Positions 1-7,915 of a DNA stretch of 64,000 bases are shown in pieces (position 1 is the stretch's first letter; every line of letters begins with the position of its first letter). The notes beneath the pieces are model-generated. The model was not told the origin of the DNA, made no database searches, and saw nothing but the letters and a program-made list of their open reading frames with translations. Source of the stretch: Arcicella sp043769985 (GTDB lineage: Bacteria > Bacteroidota > Bacteroidia > Cytophagales > Spirosomataceae); NCBI GenBank assembly GCA_043769985.1, contig JAYVIV010000078.1:14950-78949 (forward strand), written 5' to 3'. The translations under genes were made by a program, and so were the position numbers.

Positions 1-519
1 TGCAAGGCGTAAAAAATATTTATACACCTTTTCTGTCATCTGTGGGTCTGGATCATTGTGTATCAATTCTTTAGCTGCTTGCATATCAAATATTTTATTT
101 TTATAATATTTAAACTTTGATAAAGAATAGGCTTTTCCCATCAAGTGCATTCCATACTTGGCGTATGTCTGATATCCTTGTGATGGAACAAAACCAAAAT
201 GATCTGTAAATTCCTGAGCATCCGCAGCAATCTCATTTATCATCGCCCATTCAGAATCATGTCTGCTTATCACTAAAAACTTGTGGTTCTGTACTATCCT
301 TTCAGATGTGAGCATTCCATTAAATAAATCGGCATCACACGGTCTTAACAGTTTTTCTATATGTGTCCTTAAAGCTGTCTTAGGATTAGTAATTAAAACT
401 CTGGATGGGCTGTATGCTGTGGCCCTTTTAAAGATCGTCCATGCTTGTGCTTCTGTTATAAAATCACGAGAGCATTCCATGAATTGAGAGAACCGTAAAT
501 TTATTGATGCTTCGGTCAT
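1..519 (-). CDS. Hypothetical protein, 3' part outside the window
   Basis: Open reading frame read on the minus strand from an ATG at 519 and still open at base 1, giving at least 173 residues. The ATG overlaps the TGA of the primase gene (ATGA), so it is translationally coupled and belongs to the replication operon. The visible part is soluble and mostly helical, with no signal peptide, membrane segment or recognisable motif. I do not recognise the family. Position after the primase suggests a replication or nucleotide-metabolism role, but that is inference only. Confidence 0.7.
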   Translation of the reverse strand, partial: MTEASINLRFSQFMECSRDFITEAQAWTIFKRATAYSPSRVLITNPKTALRTHIEKLLRPCDADLFNGMLTSERIVQNHKFLVISRHDSEWAMINEIAADAQEFTDHFGFVPSQGYQTYAKYGMHLMGKAYSLSKFKYYKNKIFDMQAAKELIHNDPDPQMTEKVYKYFLRLA

Positions 520-1403
520 AATGAATTAGGATTTAAAATAACATTATTGATTCCACAATCGTTCACATCCTTGGCCCCTTCTGGAATCTTATGTATAAAT
601 ACTTTCATGTACGGAGTAAAGAATAAGCCAGTAGCCGTGGCTTTAAGTTCAAACCCACGATCTGGAATGATGTTTAAAATCTTCCATCTGCTGTTTGCCA
701 CCAATGAAATCTGACTGGTAGACAACTTCCACCCAGAAGCAGCAATCGCATTCCTGCCTATGGTCTGAGCATCTATGGCCCCTTCAACCATCCAACCCTC
801 TGTAAATCTATACAGGGCATCTTGATTAAAAAATATTTCTGACTTACCGATTCCTACTTCTTCTGTCTTAGGATTTTTATATTTTAATTCAGCCCCTATA
901 AAAGAACGTCCAGTGTAATAAACCAATTTTCCCTTTACCTTATAGGGAATGATAATTCGACCTAACCATTCTCCATCATTACAAAAACCCCAGCCTTCAT
1001 CATCCAGTCGGTCTATGTCAAATCCACGGCCTTGTAAATACTCTCTACAGCGTAACCCCAACATAGAGTTATCTAATAAGGTAACCCAATGGTCAGGAAG
1101 TTTGGTTCCAGAGATTTTTTCTACATCATCAAATTTGCTTGGAGATATATTTCCAGAAAGGATTGGAATGTCTATATGACCTACAAACTGCTGAGCATCA
1201 AATAAGGAGAACCCACTGTACTCAGAGATAAATCCTGCAATAGAATTGTAGTATCCAGTTTTCCAGTCGGAAACGAAGTTGTATTGAAAATTAACAACCA
1301 TATTTCGATTCCTACTTCTATCCAAAGGATTAATAAATCTATGATACCCACCATCAGATACCCTAAGATTAAATTGTGAGAAATATTCCATTAAATGCTG
1401 CAT
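516..1403 (-). CDS. DNA primase, DnaG-type catalytic core with TOPRIM domain
   Basis: 295 residues. Around residues 147-170 it has the DnaG-like stretch GRIIIPYKVKGKLVYYTGRS, which precedes the TOPRIM domain in bacterial and phage primases. The TOPRIM start is the acidic EGWMVEGAIDAQTIG segment, followed by NAIAASG and an Asp in IIPDRGFE. It would synthesise RNA primers at the phage fork together with the helicase encoded 9 bases upstream. No N-terminal Cys/His zinc-binding motif is visible, so template recognition may differ from host DnaG. The protein is short for a primase, as is common in phages. The second acidic TOPRIM motif (DxD) is not classical. Confidence 0.85.
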   Translation of the reverse strand: MQHLMEYFSQFNLRVSDGGYHRFINPLDRSRNRNMVVNFQYNFVSDWKTGYYNSIAGFISEYSGFSLFDAQQFVGHIDIPILSGNISPSKFDDVEKISGTKLPDHWVTLLDNSMLGLRCREYLQGRGFDIDRLDDEGWGFCNDGEWLGRIIIPYKVKGKLVYYTGRSFIGAELKYKNPKTEEVGIGKSEIFFNQDALYRFTEGWMVEGAIDAQTIGRNAIAASGWKLSTSQISLVANSRWKILNIIPDRGFELKATATGLFFTPYMKVFIHKIPEGAKDVNDCGINNVILNPNSL

Positions 1404-1412
1404 AATATAGTT

Positions 1413-2696
1413 TTATGCTGTCCAAATTTTATTACTGTCTGCAATATAACGACTACCTCCATCCATATCTAAAGCAACTTTTGTAAATGTGCGACTTTCT
1501 CCGACTCTTTGTACTATTGCTTGTAACCACCCAACACCTTCTTTTACATCATCTTCTGATCTCATCAATGCAAACATACTATCGGTATTGTAAGATTTCT
1601 CTTTGTCCTCGGCTACCGAGTCCTCATCAAGAAAATCTTTCTTTCCTTCTCCAGCTACAATCTTAGATATTGTTATACCAAAAGCATCATATTTTATGTT
1701 CATATTTTTCGCTTCGGCATACGCCATTTGAGTTCTTTCCCTTCTGTCCTTTAGTGTTTTATCTCCGCCAGTAATATCTAAATAATCATAGAAAAGTACA
1801 GCAGGTTTCCAATTTTCTTTATCTATTCGTTTATCTATAATTGCTTCTGCGGATGATATTCTATCTTTTTTAGCCTGTAATTTTATATAATGTAAATCTG
1901 CACCTCTTGCTAAAAACTCGGCAACTCTCTTATCTAAAAGCTCTTTATTCCAAGGATCATATAAAAATTCAACCCTACTCTGTAATAAAATCTGTTGAAG
2001 TACTGTGCCTATTTGTTTATCTCCATTTTCCCAATCTATGTAGCTCACATTTAAACCATCTTTTATATACCCTGCGGCTAAATGCAATAGGAATGTCGTC
2101 TTCATACTTTTCGCTGCGCCAAGAATACATACCAACTGTGGAGCAAAAAATCCACCCATCCCTATAATAGAATTGAAGTTACTAAAGCATGTTGGATGTG
2201 GATTAGGTAATTCAAAAACGTGGTTCTTCAAATTACTAAGAAGCATCATATCTACAGGCTTGCCGTGTATATTCATCTGGTCAATCTCTTGAAGTCTTTT
2301 GTATAACTTAGTAACTGATTCTTCTGTCCATGTTTCTCCAAGATGATTTAAACCATCCTGCATGGCTCTGGTGTGTAACAGTTTTTTTATATGTAAAAGT
2401 AGATGCTGCTCTACCAGTTCAATATCATTTATCGGCAAGTATATCTTTGGCAATAACCCAATCAGATAATCATAAATCGGTTTATTTTGTTCCTCAATCT
2501 TTTCGACTTTCAGAAAAATAATCAGATTATTACTGTCTGGGATGTGATTGTACTTTTTCACATACGCCACATAGATTTGAAACATACTCCGATATCCAGC
2601 ATCAGTAAAAATACTGGTGTCAATATATTCTAAGTAATCTATGCTGTTGTTATATTGAAAAAAATATCGTAAAATATTTTGTTCTACTTCAATCAT
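1413..2696 (-). CDS. Replicative DNA helicase, DnaB/RecA-fold
   Basis: 427 residues. The N-terminal ~170 residues are helical and resemble a DnaB N-terminal domain. The RecA-like core begins with an ATP-binding loop at about residues 193-201 (GAAKSMKTT), followed by a Walker B-like hydrophobic strand ending in FYDYLDI and a C-terminal region with SEDD and QRVGESRT segments typical of hexameric helicase cores. The Walker A is unusual: the Gly before Lys-Thr is Met. It lies directly upstream of the primase in the same operon and shares a 4-base overlap with the gene before it, the usual phage helicase-primase pair. Unwinding at the fork is inferred from family and context. Confidence 0.83.
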   Translation of the reverse strand: MIEVEQNILRYFFQYNNSIDYLEYIDTSIFTDAGYRSMFQIYVAYVKKYNHIPDSNNLIIFLKVEKIEEQNKPIYDYLIGLLPKIYLPINDIELVEQHLLLHIKKLLHTRAMQDGLNHLGETWTEESVTKLYKRLQEIDQMNIHGKPVDMMLLSNLKNHVFELPNPHPTCFSNFNSIIGMGGFFAPQLVCILGAAKSMKTTFLLHLAAGYIKDGLNVSYIDWENGDKQIGTVLQQILLQSRVEFLYDPWNKELLDKRVAEFLARGADLHYIKLQAKKDRISSAEAIIDKRIDKENWKPAVLFYDYLDITGGDKTLKDRRERTQMAYAEAKNMNIKYDAFGITISKIVAGEGKKDFLDEDSVAEDKEKSYNTDSMFALMRSEDDVKEGVGWLQAIVQRVGESRTFTKVALDMDGGSRYIADSNKIWTA

Positions 2697-3097
2697 TTTC
2701 CAAACGCTGTTATGACTTTTCTACCCCTTACCATCCTATCTTCGGTAACGGTGTTTTCTAAACGAAACTCAACATCTTTCAACTCCTCAACAACTTCCTT
2801 TTTTGCAGGAGTAGGTTCTGGTGTATCTTCATCTTCCTCATCTTCTTCAAAGGTAAGTACGGTAGTACGCACTTCCATAGGTTTGTTAACTACAGTATTT
2901 AGAACTACTTGTGGTGCAGAGCCTTTTGTAAATTTTTCTTTAAGTAATTCTTCTTTACTTTTCAACCCAAAATGCAGCCTAAGAATGGTGTTGATAACTG
3001 CATTTGCAGACAACCCAGACTGTTTAACATGTTCGGTTACTTCGCACATTACATCATAATCTAATGAGAATGAACGAGTTATCTTTGTATTATCCAT
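2693..3097 (-). CDS. Hypothetical protein with ribbon-helix-helix-like N-terminus
   Basis: 134 residues. The first ~45 (TRSFSLDYDVMCEVTEHVK then LSANAVINTILRLHFG) fit a ribbon-helix-helix layout: one strand, then two helices. The middle is a very acidic linker (EEDEEDED) and the C-terminus is basic. A promoter-like TTTG-N20-TATCTTTA lies just upstream at 3117-3148, so this gene probably heads a transcript covering helicase and primase. A DNA-binding regulator or replication accessory factor is plausible but unproven. Confidence 0.65.
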   Translation of the reverse strand: MDNTKITRSFSLDYDVMCEVTEHVKQSGLSANAVINTILRLHFGLKSKEELLKEKFTKGSAPQVVLNTVVNKPMEVRTTVLTFEEDEEDEDTPEPTPAKKEVVEELKDVEFRLENTVTEDRMVRGRKVITAFGK

Positions 3098-3116
3098 AAG
3101 ATGTGTATTTTAGGTG

Positions 3117-3148
3117 TAAAGATAAACTATAGTTTGTTATAAACCAAA
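3117..3148 (-). promoter_or_regulatory. Bacteroidota-type promoter for the helicase-primase transcript
   Basis: On the minus strand: TTTG (3145-3148), a 20-base spacer, then TATCTTTA (3117-3124), one mismatch from the TAnnTTTG -7 consensus. It ends 20 bases before the ATG at 3097. Confidence 0.6.
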
Positions 3149-3149
3149 C

Positions 3150-3656
3150 CTATGTGAAGATTAATTTTCCGATCCGCATTAGTTTGTCTTGGTACTCTTG
3201 TAACGTACCGTTATTTTCTATTATTATATCTGCAAGGTCTGTAGTAATGTTAAAAGAACTATTATCTTCTGGGTCAATTCTGTCTCCAGCATCTACCCAA
3301 ATAACCAGATCAAAAATACCTTCCGACATACATGCCAAAATTTCACTTCGATCTCTCATTCCAATATATGATCCAGTCTTTTTTACAATCTCTCTGGCCA
3401 GTCGGGTACGATCATACTTGTTATAATCACATACCAGATCATACCATTCGGCTCTGTGCATGTGTCGATCTTGGTAACACTTATTAAAACTTTTATACCC
3501 GTACTTTTCTTTCAGAGCATCATAAATAAAAATCTCTGCTGCGGCCAGTGAGCTTGATTTTGCCTTAAAATTAAAATGTCGTTCCCAGAACTCGGCTGCT
3601 TCATCTTTACCTGCCCTGCCGTGGCCTATGATTAATAAGGTTGGGTTATTTTTCAT
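3150..3656 (-). CDS. Deoxynucleoside monophosphate kinase (P-loop)
   Basis: 168 residues from the ATG at 3656, chosen because it forms an ATGA overlap with the upstream helicase stop; an in-frame ATG at 3695 would overlap that gene by 43 bases. Residues 11-18 form a P-loop, GHGRAGKD, of the kind seen in phage dNMP kinases. Further along are an Arg-rich YDRTRLAREIVKK segment and a hydrophobic strand LVIWVDAGDR. It would phosphorylate dNMPs to dNDPs to feed phage DNA synthesis in the cytoplasm. A broader P-loop NMP kinase is the alternative. Confidence 0.78.
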   Translation of the reverse strand: MKNNPTLLIIGHGRAGKDEAAEFWERHFNFKAKSSSLAAAEIFIYDALKEKYGYKSFNKCYQDRHMHRAEWYDLVCDYNKYDRTRLAREIVKKTGSYIGMRDRSEILACMSEGIFDLVIWVDAGDRIDPEDNSSFNITTDLADIIIENNGTLQEYQDKLMRIGKLIFT

Positions 3657-4879
3657 GTTTCCTGTAATTTTATATTTGGTGAAGGAATTATACAAACGCC
3701 ATCACTGGCTCTGGTTATAGCTGTGTACAACCATCTTGGGGCACTCCAAGTTGATGCACAATAATCAAAATCTACAAACACATATCGCCACTGACTTCCT
3801 TGGGATTTATGACAACTAATTGCGTACCCCCAAGTTGCAACCACAACATTTTTAGTAATGCCTGTTGCCACATGTACATTTTCTGCCCCACACAAATCTA
3901 TGTAGTCTCCTTTAGGAATGTTCTGCCATATCTCCCGTAGGTGTAAAGATGCTTGGGTAAGGTCAGGAATAAAAAGTATACGAGTATCGTCCTCTTGATA
4001 GATATGTATTTCATGTCTGGTGTTCCCCCATTCAACAACTTTAGTGTTTACAAAAGTAGGTTCCTTACATAAAAATACCTCTCCGTTAGAATACACATTG
4101 CTATTGTTCACAGCAATGAGATAATCATTAAATATGCTGGTAGGTTTACTCAAAATCTTTCTGAATAAAGTATTGTAAGTAACTCTATTTTTGTTGGTGG
4201 CCGTCAATAAAATACAATCTGTTCCTTGGTGAAGCAATATAGACATTGCCTTTAAAGCAGTTTGTAAATCTCTGACCCCAACTGTTCTGTTTAACTTGAC
4301 GGTTGCTATGTTAAAATCTCGGATGTAATTGGCTGTATCCAATATTCCATCTCCATATCTACAGACTTCATCCAGTACAAGCATAGTAGATGTAAGCCCT
4401 GTCCTTGGGAGATACAGATCAGCCGAATCTCCTATAGGTTCTAACTGGAACTGGTCTCCAATAAAAAGTATGTGGCTTGCTTTAAACTTCTGGTTGAGAT
4501 CATCGTATAATGTTTTGGTAAGCATACTGCACTCATCAACAATTACCAGAGCATCTGAAATGTTTTCTGTCTTAGGTGTCCATACTCCATTCTTATCTGG
4601 TTGTCCATAGATCAACGAATGTAGGGTAGTGTACTTAGCAGTTATTTTAAAGCCAGCAAGTTTTTGTTTTATGACTGATACTGCTTTATTGGTAGGGGCA
4701 ACCACATACACATCGACCTGTCTTTTACGACTGTTTATGATGAATGGGATGATCGTTGTTTTTCCTGAGCCAGATTTACCATCCAATAACTGCATCTTAT
4801 TCCTGTCGGTAAAGCTACGATCCCCCAGCCACTCACCTATTTTATAGATAGCTTTTTCCTGTCCTGTTGTGAATTTCAT
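3653..4879 (-). CDS. Dda/RecD-like superfamily 1 DNA helicase
   Basis: 408 residues. Walker A is GKSGSGKTT at residues 34-42, followed by motif Ia-like VVAPTNKAV, Walker B ALVIVDECSM, motif III-like FIGDQFQLEPIG, and a C-terminal UvrD_C_2-type region with the classical TWGYAISCHKSQGSQW and LYTAITRA motifs. The order matches SF1B 5'-3' helicases such as T4 Dda. It would clear proteins or secondary structure ahead of the fork or help origin unwinding. It is coupled by 4-base overlaps to the genes on either side. Confidence 0.92.
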   Translation of the reverse strand: MKFTTGQEKAIYKIGEWLGDRSFTDRNKMQLLDGKSGSGKTTIIPFIINSRKRQVDVYVVAPTNKAVSVIKQKLAGFKITAKYTTLHSLIYGQPDKNGVWTPKTENISDALVIVDECSMLTKTLYDDLNQKFKASHILFIGDQFQLEPIGDSADLYLPRTGLTSTMLVLDEVCRYGDGILDTANYIRDFNIATVKLNRTVGVRDLQTALKAMSILLHQGTDCILLTATNKNRVTYNTLFRKILSKPTSIFNDYLIAVNNSNVYSNGEVFLCKEPTFVNTKVVEWGNTRHEIHIYQEDDTRILFIPDLTQASLHLREIWQNIPKGDYIDLCGAENVHVATGITKNVVVATWGYAISCHKSQGSQWRYVFVDFDYCASTWSAPRWLYTAITRASDGVCIIPSPNIKLQET

Positions 4880-5082
4880 AATGAATTTCTGTGTTTATTT
4901 ATTGTAGCAGATACCTTATCTAAGTAAACATATACATCAAAAGCAGCTATACTTAATTTGTGGTTTTTTTCTAAATGGCCTTCCAGCATTTTATTTACAG
5001 TGGTTTTTACTTCTTCCACAATCTGCATACACTTATCTATAGTAACTATTTTTGCTTCTCTTACAAGTTCTTTATCAGTCAT
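4876..5082 (-). CDS. Small helical hypothetical protein
   Basis: 68 residues, predicted mostly helical with charged heptad-like stretches (ELVREAKIVTIDKCMQIVEEV). It overlaps the start of the Dda-like helicase by 4 bases and the preceding gene's stop by one base, so it is a tightly coupled operon member. No family recognised. Confidence 0.65.
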   Translation of the reverse strand: MTDKELVREAKIVTIDKCMQIVEEVKTTVNKMLEGHLEKNHKLSIAAFDVYVYLDKVSATINKHRNSL

Positions 5083-5273
5083 TAATCTAAATTTTTTGTA
5101 TCAATATAATAATCACACCGCCCTTTTCCCCAAAAAGGATTACCCGTATCTTCCACTACTTTAAATTTAAAAGTAGCATAACTTTGATAGTACGGATTGG
5201 GAGTGGCAGTAAATCTATAACAAGATTTCTTTTGTAGGCACTCCTCATTATTACATAATGTAATATCTGGCAT
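5082..5273 (-). CDS. Small Cys-containing hypothetical protein
   Basis: 63 residues with four Cys in the pattern CxxxxC...C...C (positions about 6, 13, 18 and 53) and several aromatics. The spacing could bind a metal but does not match a named zinc ribbon. It sits one base from its downstream neighbour in the replication operon. Function unknown. Confidence 0.6.
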   Translation of the reverse strand: MPDITLCNNEECLQKKSCYRFTATPNPYYQSYATFKFKVVEDTGNPFWGKGRCDYYIDTKNLD

Positions 5274-5274
5274 C

Positions 5275-5691
5275 TTATTTTTTAATCGGAAAGTAAATAC
5301 GAGTCATTTTATTACCACTGTACCACATGAAAGTCTTACATACATTCTCATAAGGGATCACACAAGCCAAAGCATACTTATAATCTTCGGATATCAGGTA
5401 ATAAAAAGCATGGGTCTTTGGGTTCCGTTTATCTATAACTGGCTGTAATTCTATAGGGATATTCTCTGCCACTACAAAGCTCAGATTATCATACTGACAG
5501 AGTTCAATCTGTACATTGGACACCAGTTTTTCTTCTGCGGTGAGAGTGTGAATATAAGTACTCTCAACTACAGCCAGAAGCGGAATTGTTACAATACCAT
5601 TCTTTACATTTGGTGGTATAGGTAGATCATCTTGACAAGACAAAGGAAACAAAGTAAAGATACTTAAAATAACTAAAACTAAAATTCTCAT
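5275..5691 (-). CDS. Putative phage lipoprotein
   Basis: 138 residues. The first ~19 form a lipoprotein signal peptide: positive start MR, hydrophobic core LVLVILSIFTLFPL, then lipobox LSC with Cys at about residue 19. The mature part begins QDDLPIPPN and lacks further membrane segments. It is expected to be anchored in the envelope, where phage lipoproteins often block superinfection; that role is inference. Finding it inside a replication operon is odd, and it is one of several exported proteins in this window. Confidence 0.72.
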   Translation of the reverse strand: MRILVLVILSIFTLFPLSCQDDLPIPPNVKNGIVTIPLLAVVESTYIHTLTAEEKLVSNVQIELCQYDNLSFVVAENIPIELQPVIDKRNPKTHAFYYLISEDYKYALACVIPYENVCKTFMWYSGNKMTRIYFPIKK

Positions 5692-5702
5692 AATTGGGGG
5701 CT

Positions 5703-5906
5703 TTAATAGTCCATAAAATCAATATTAGGATTTGCGGCATTTATAGACCGCTTGTATAATATTTCAAGACGTATTGATTCCAATAGTGCCTGACTGGTTC
5801 TTGAAATCTCTCTGGCATTTTCAGCAGTAACGGTTCCGTCTTGAATCGCTGTTATTTGATTACATAAAGTTATACGTAATTTTTTTATATTAAAATTATT
5901 TAACAT
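5703..5906 (-). CDS. Small hypothetical protein, tandem paralogue of the next gene upstream
   Basis: 67 residues from the ATG at 5906, preferred over an in-frame ATG at 5927 because the shorter form aligns from its first Met with the neighbouring 76-residue protein. Both share a helix starting near the N-terminus (IKKLRITL versus INELRNLSLSL), an Ile-Ser helix start, an LE(I/L)xY segment and a C-terminal IDFxxY motif. Predicted fully helical. No known family recognised; a local duplication is likely. Confidence 0.65.
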   Translation of the reverse strand: MLNNFNIKKLRITLCNQITAIQDGTVTAENAREISRTSQALLESIRLEILYKRSINAANPNIDFMDY

Positions 5907-6126
5907 ATATCGGTACTTTATATTCAAAGAAATCTATAAATCTTTTGTTACTATGTTTGGCGTATTTAAGTTCTAAAGTACTGGTATGTATCACATTAGA
6001 AATTTGTTTATTGATATGTGCTACCATTCCTTTATCTTCTTTAGCATCTAATTTTTCCTGAATAAGATCATCTATAAGAGATAGCGATAAATTCCTAAGT
6101 TCATTTATGTTTTTAATTGTTGGCAC
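5896..6126 (-). CDS. Small helical hypothetical protein, paralogue of the following gene
   Basis: 76 residues. N-terminal helix INELRNLSLSLIDDLIQEKLDA, then a second helix ending LELKYAKHSN and the C-terminal motif FIDFFEY that is mirrored by IDFMDY in the neighbouring gene. It overlaps the next gene by 11 bases and its upstream neighbour by 22. Function unknown. Confidence 0.65.
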   Translation of the reverse strand: MPTIKNINELRNLSLSLIDDLIQEKLDAKEDKGMVAHINKQISNVIHTSTLELKYAKHSNKRFIDFFEYKVPIYVK

Positions 6127-6644
6127 TGTCTTTTTAATTTTAAGTGTGAACGATACAATTCTATAAGTTCAGGATTTTCCTTTACTGTTTTACGTGGCAA
6201 AGATAAGTAATTACTACACAAACTGATTACATATCCTGTAACTAAATTATCAATTCTTTTCTTGTCAGACTTCTTAACCAACAATTTTTTCTTATCTTTA
6301 TTTTCATTCTCCCATTTACGGCCCCTATCTAAATACTTCTTAGGGTCTTTGGCATATCTTTTTCTAACTTCTTCTTTCCTTTTTTCTACTACTTCTGGAA
6401 GTTTAGCGTAAGCCAATCTTTTCTCCCGATGTTTCTGGTATTGTTTTTTAGCATCTTCCTTTCCTTGTCTGGTATATCGTAGTCTGCCATACTCTTTTTT
6501 AGACTCTAACCTACAGGGAATACATTGTGAAATATATCTTCCGTTGTGCTTATCAAAATAGAAACCAGTGATCGGTTTTTCTTCCAAACATTTTGTACAG
6601 GTTTTAATATTGGTGGTGAAAGTGGTCATCGTCGTTATCGTCAC
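6105..6644 (-). CDS. Zinc-ribbon protein related to phage HNH-associated proteins
   Basis: 179 residues. The N-terminal ~40 contain CxxC...CxxC (KTCTKCLEEKPITGFYFDK then QCIPCR), a module found at the start of many phage HNH/VSR-like nucleases. A long lysine-rich helix follows, and the C-terminus (NPELIELYRSHLKLKRQ) resembles a short conserved phage segment. I do not find a convincing HNH catalytic signature, so nuclease activity is not claimed. ATGA overlap with the upstream gene. Confidence 0.6.
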   Translation of the reverse strand: MTITTMTTFTTNIKTCTKCLEEKPITGFYFDKHNGRYISQCIPCRLESKKEYGRLRYTRQGKEDAKKQYQKHREKRLAYAKLPEVVEKRKEEVRKRYAKDPKKYLDRGRKWENENKDKKKLLVKKSDKKRIDNLVTGYVISLCSNYLSLPRKTVKENPELIELYRSHLKLKRQCQQLKT

Positions 6645-7018
6645 GAGTTAAAAAATAGACATATACTGAAAAAAAGATCACGCATCCCCAAAGGAATCCA
6701 CTTAAAATGTTGTCCATGTATTTCAAATTTTGTGTTTGGATTAATAAATTCATTCTCTAAATCTCTTAGGCTTGGTTCAGGAATATCAGGATATTTATTC
6801 TCCAGTATCTCCCACCAAAAATCGCTGCCTTCTGGAGTAGTGTCAAAATAGAAACAGTCCATAATTTCTGGGTTCTTGTTTAGGTCTACTTTCTCTGTAG
6901 TACGTAGTGCAGCCAATCGGTAGTAAGGCTCTTTCAAAGACTTGATTCTTTTATTGAAACGCCAGTTCGACTCGTTAGACTCCTTCCGACCTTTAGTTAC
7001 TTCTATGGAATAGATCAT
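6641..7018 (-). CDS. Hypothetical protein
   Basis: 125 residues, soluble, with a basic N-terminus and several Trp residues (DFWWEILENKYP). Strong promoter-like bases lie 19-50 upstream of the start. No family recognised. It couples to the next gene by a 4-base overlap. Confidence 0.65.
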   Translation of the reverse strand: MIYSIEVTKGRKESNESNWRFNKRIKSLKEPYYRLAALRTTEKVDLNKNPEIMDCFYFDTTPEGSDFWWEILENKYPDIPEPSLRDLENEFINPNTKFEIHGQHFKWIPLGMRDLFFSICLFFNS

Positions 7019-7036
7019 GTTAAATATTTAAGATCA

Positions 7037-7068
7037 CAAAGGTACGTTAATTAATTTATATAAACAAA
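7037..7068 (-). promoter_or_regulatory. Consensus Bacteroidota promoter for the leftward replication operon
   Basis: Minus strand: TTTG (7065-7068), 20-base spacer, TACCTTTG (7037-7044). It matches TTTG-N20-TAnnTTTG exactly and lies directly upstream of the gene starting at 7018. Confidence 0.8.
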
Positions 7069-7088
7069 TAAAAATCTAATTATTTTTA

Positions 7089-7538
7089 TTAAATTTCCGC
7101 ATCATGGGTAGCAGTATATTTAATATTAAATTGAGCAACTACTTGATCTCTTTTCTCTATAGTACTTTTAAAAATAAATAAAGGATTTAATTGGTAGTTG
7201 TTGTTTCTTATTTTTTTTAGAAAGAACCCTTTAAACAAACTATCAGAAGTAAACTCAGATACTAAAGGAGCCTTAGTAAGTCTGTGAAAAGAATTGCTTA
7301 AAGCCTGTTCTTCAATACCTACCTTACTACAAATAAGTCTACGTCTGGAACCATAAAGTTCTACACTACCGTCTGACTCTGCAAGCAAAGCCAATTGAAA
7401 ATACACCATTTTATCAGAGTCTCTTAGGTGTTTAGTAACAATCATAGCATGAATACAATTATTATAAAGCTGTACAAACTTGTCAGGGTCATCCACTTCA
7501 ATAAAAATATCTTGTTTTTTACTTTTATTAATACTCAT
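7089..7538 (-). CDS. RepL-like winged-helix protein, possible initiator or regulator
   Basis: 149 residues. The central-to-C-terminal part looks like a winged helix: a recognition helix region IEEQALSNSFHRLTKAP, a short beta wing GFFLKKIRNNNYQLNP and the ending NPLFIFKST. The Y-x-(I/L)-N-P-x-x-(I/F)-F-K ending is reminiscent of RepL-type plasmid replication proteins. It is the first gene of the leftward replication region, next to three copies of a 19-bp palindrome, which supports a DNA-binding role either as origin-binding initiator or as repressor. The family assignment is by pattern only. Confidence 0.6.
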   Translation of the reverse strand: MSINKSKKQDIFIEVDDPDKFVQLYNNCIHAMIVTKHLRDSDKMVYFQLALLAESDGSVELYGSRRRLICSKVGIEEQALSNSFHRLTKAPLVSEFTSDSLFKGFFLKKIRNNNYQLNPLFIFKSTIEKRDQVVAQFNIKYTATHDAEI

Positions 7539-7559
7539 TATATTTATAGATTTAGGACG

Positions 7560-7567
7560 TAAAGATA
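7560..7567 (-). promoter_or_regulatory. Probable -7 element upstream of the RepL-like gene
   Basis: Minus strand TATCTTTA, a near match to TAnnTTTG, 22 bases before the ATG at 7538. No clear TTTG is present at the expected -33 position. Confidence 0.45.
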
Positions 7568-7669
7568 ATAATTAATTTTTATGTAGATAACTTTTTTACA
7601 TCTTTTTGTATATAAAAATATTTTTTTTACACTTATTTGCTGTGAAATGCTTTGATATACATAAAAAAA

Positions 7670-7788
7670 ACAGCACACCCTGTTATGTTTATCCGAACCT
7701 ATTAATGTGATCACTAAAGCCTTTTAGTTTCTCAAAACATCACACCCTGTTATGTTTTGAAGGGCAGAAACATCACACGGTGTAATGT
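7670..7788. repeat. Three copies of a 19-bp imperfect palindrome (operators or iterons)
   Basis: Copies at 7670-7688 (ACAGCACACCCTGTTATGT), 7737-7755 (ACATCACACCCTGTTATGT) and 7770-7788 (ACATCACACGGTGTAATGT). Each is an inverted repeat of half-site ACATyACAC. Spacings start-to-start are 67 and 33 bases. They lie over 100 bases from the leftward promoter and nearly 400 from the rightward one, which fits an origin or an enhancer-like site better than a simple repressor operator. The adjacent RepL-like protein is the natural binding candidate. Confidence 0.8.
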
Positions 7789-7855
7789 TCTGTTTTTATT
7801 TATAATATGTAATTATTTGACTTACAGTGAGTTACAGACGCTTGAGAGAGACCTT

Positions 7856-7885
7856 CCTGTATAGTCCTATACAATAAACTACAGG
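7856..7885. repeat. Nested inverted repeats
   Basis: GTATAG-TC-CTATAC (7859-7872) is a hairpin with a 2-base centre. It lies inside a wider CCTGTA (7856-7861) / TACAGG (7880-7885) inverted repeat. It sits between the 19-bp palindromes and the hairpin cluster. Confidence 0.55.
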
Positions 7886-7915
7886 CAATGATCAGTATAT
7901 TGCAATATTATGCAT

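Noticed and set aside
2679..3059. 126-codon plus-strand frame opposite the RHH-like gene
   Set aside because: Ser-rich shadow translation of an acidic linker; the opposite strand has a coupled operon gene and promoter.
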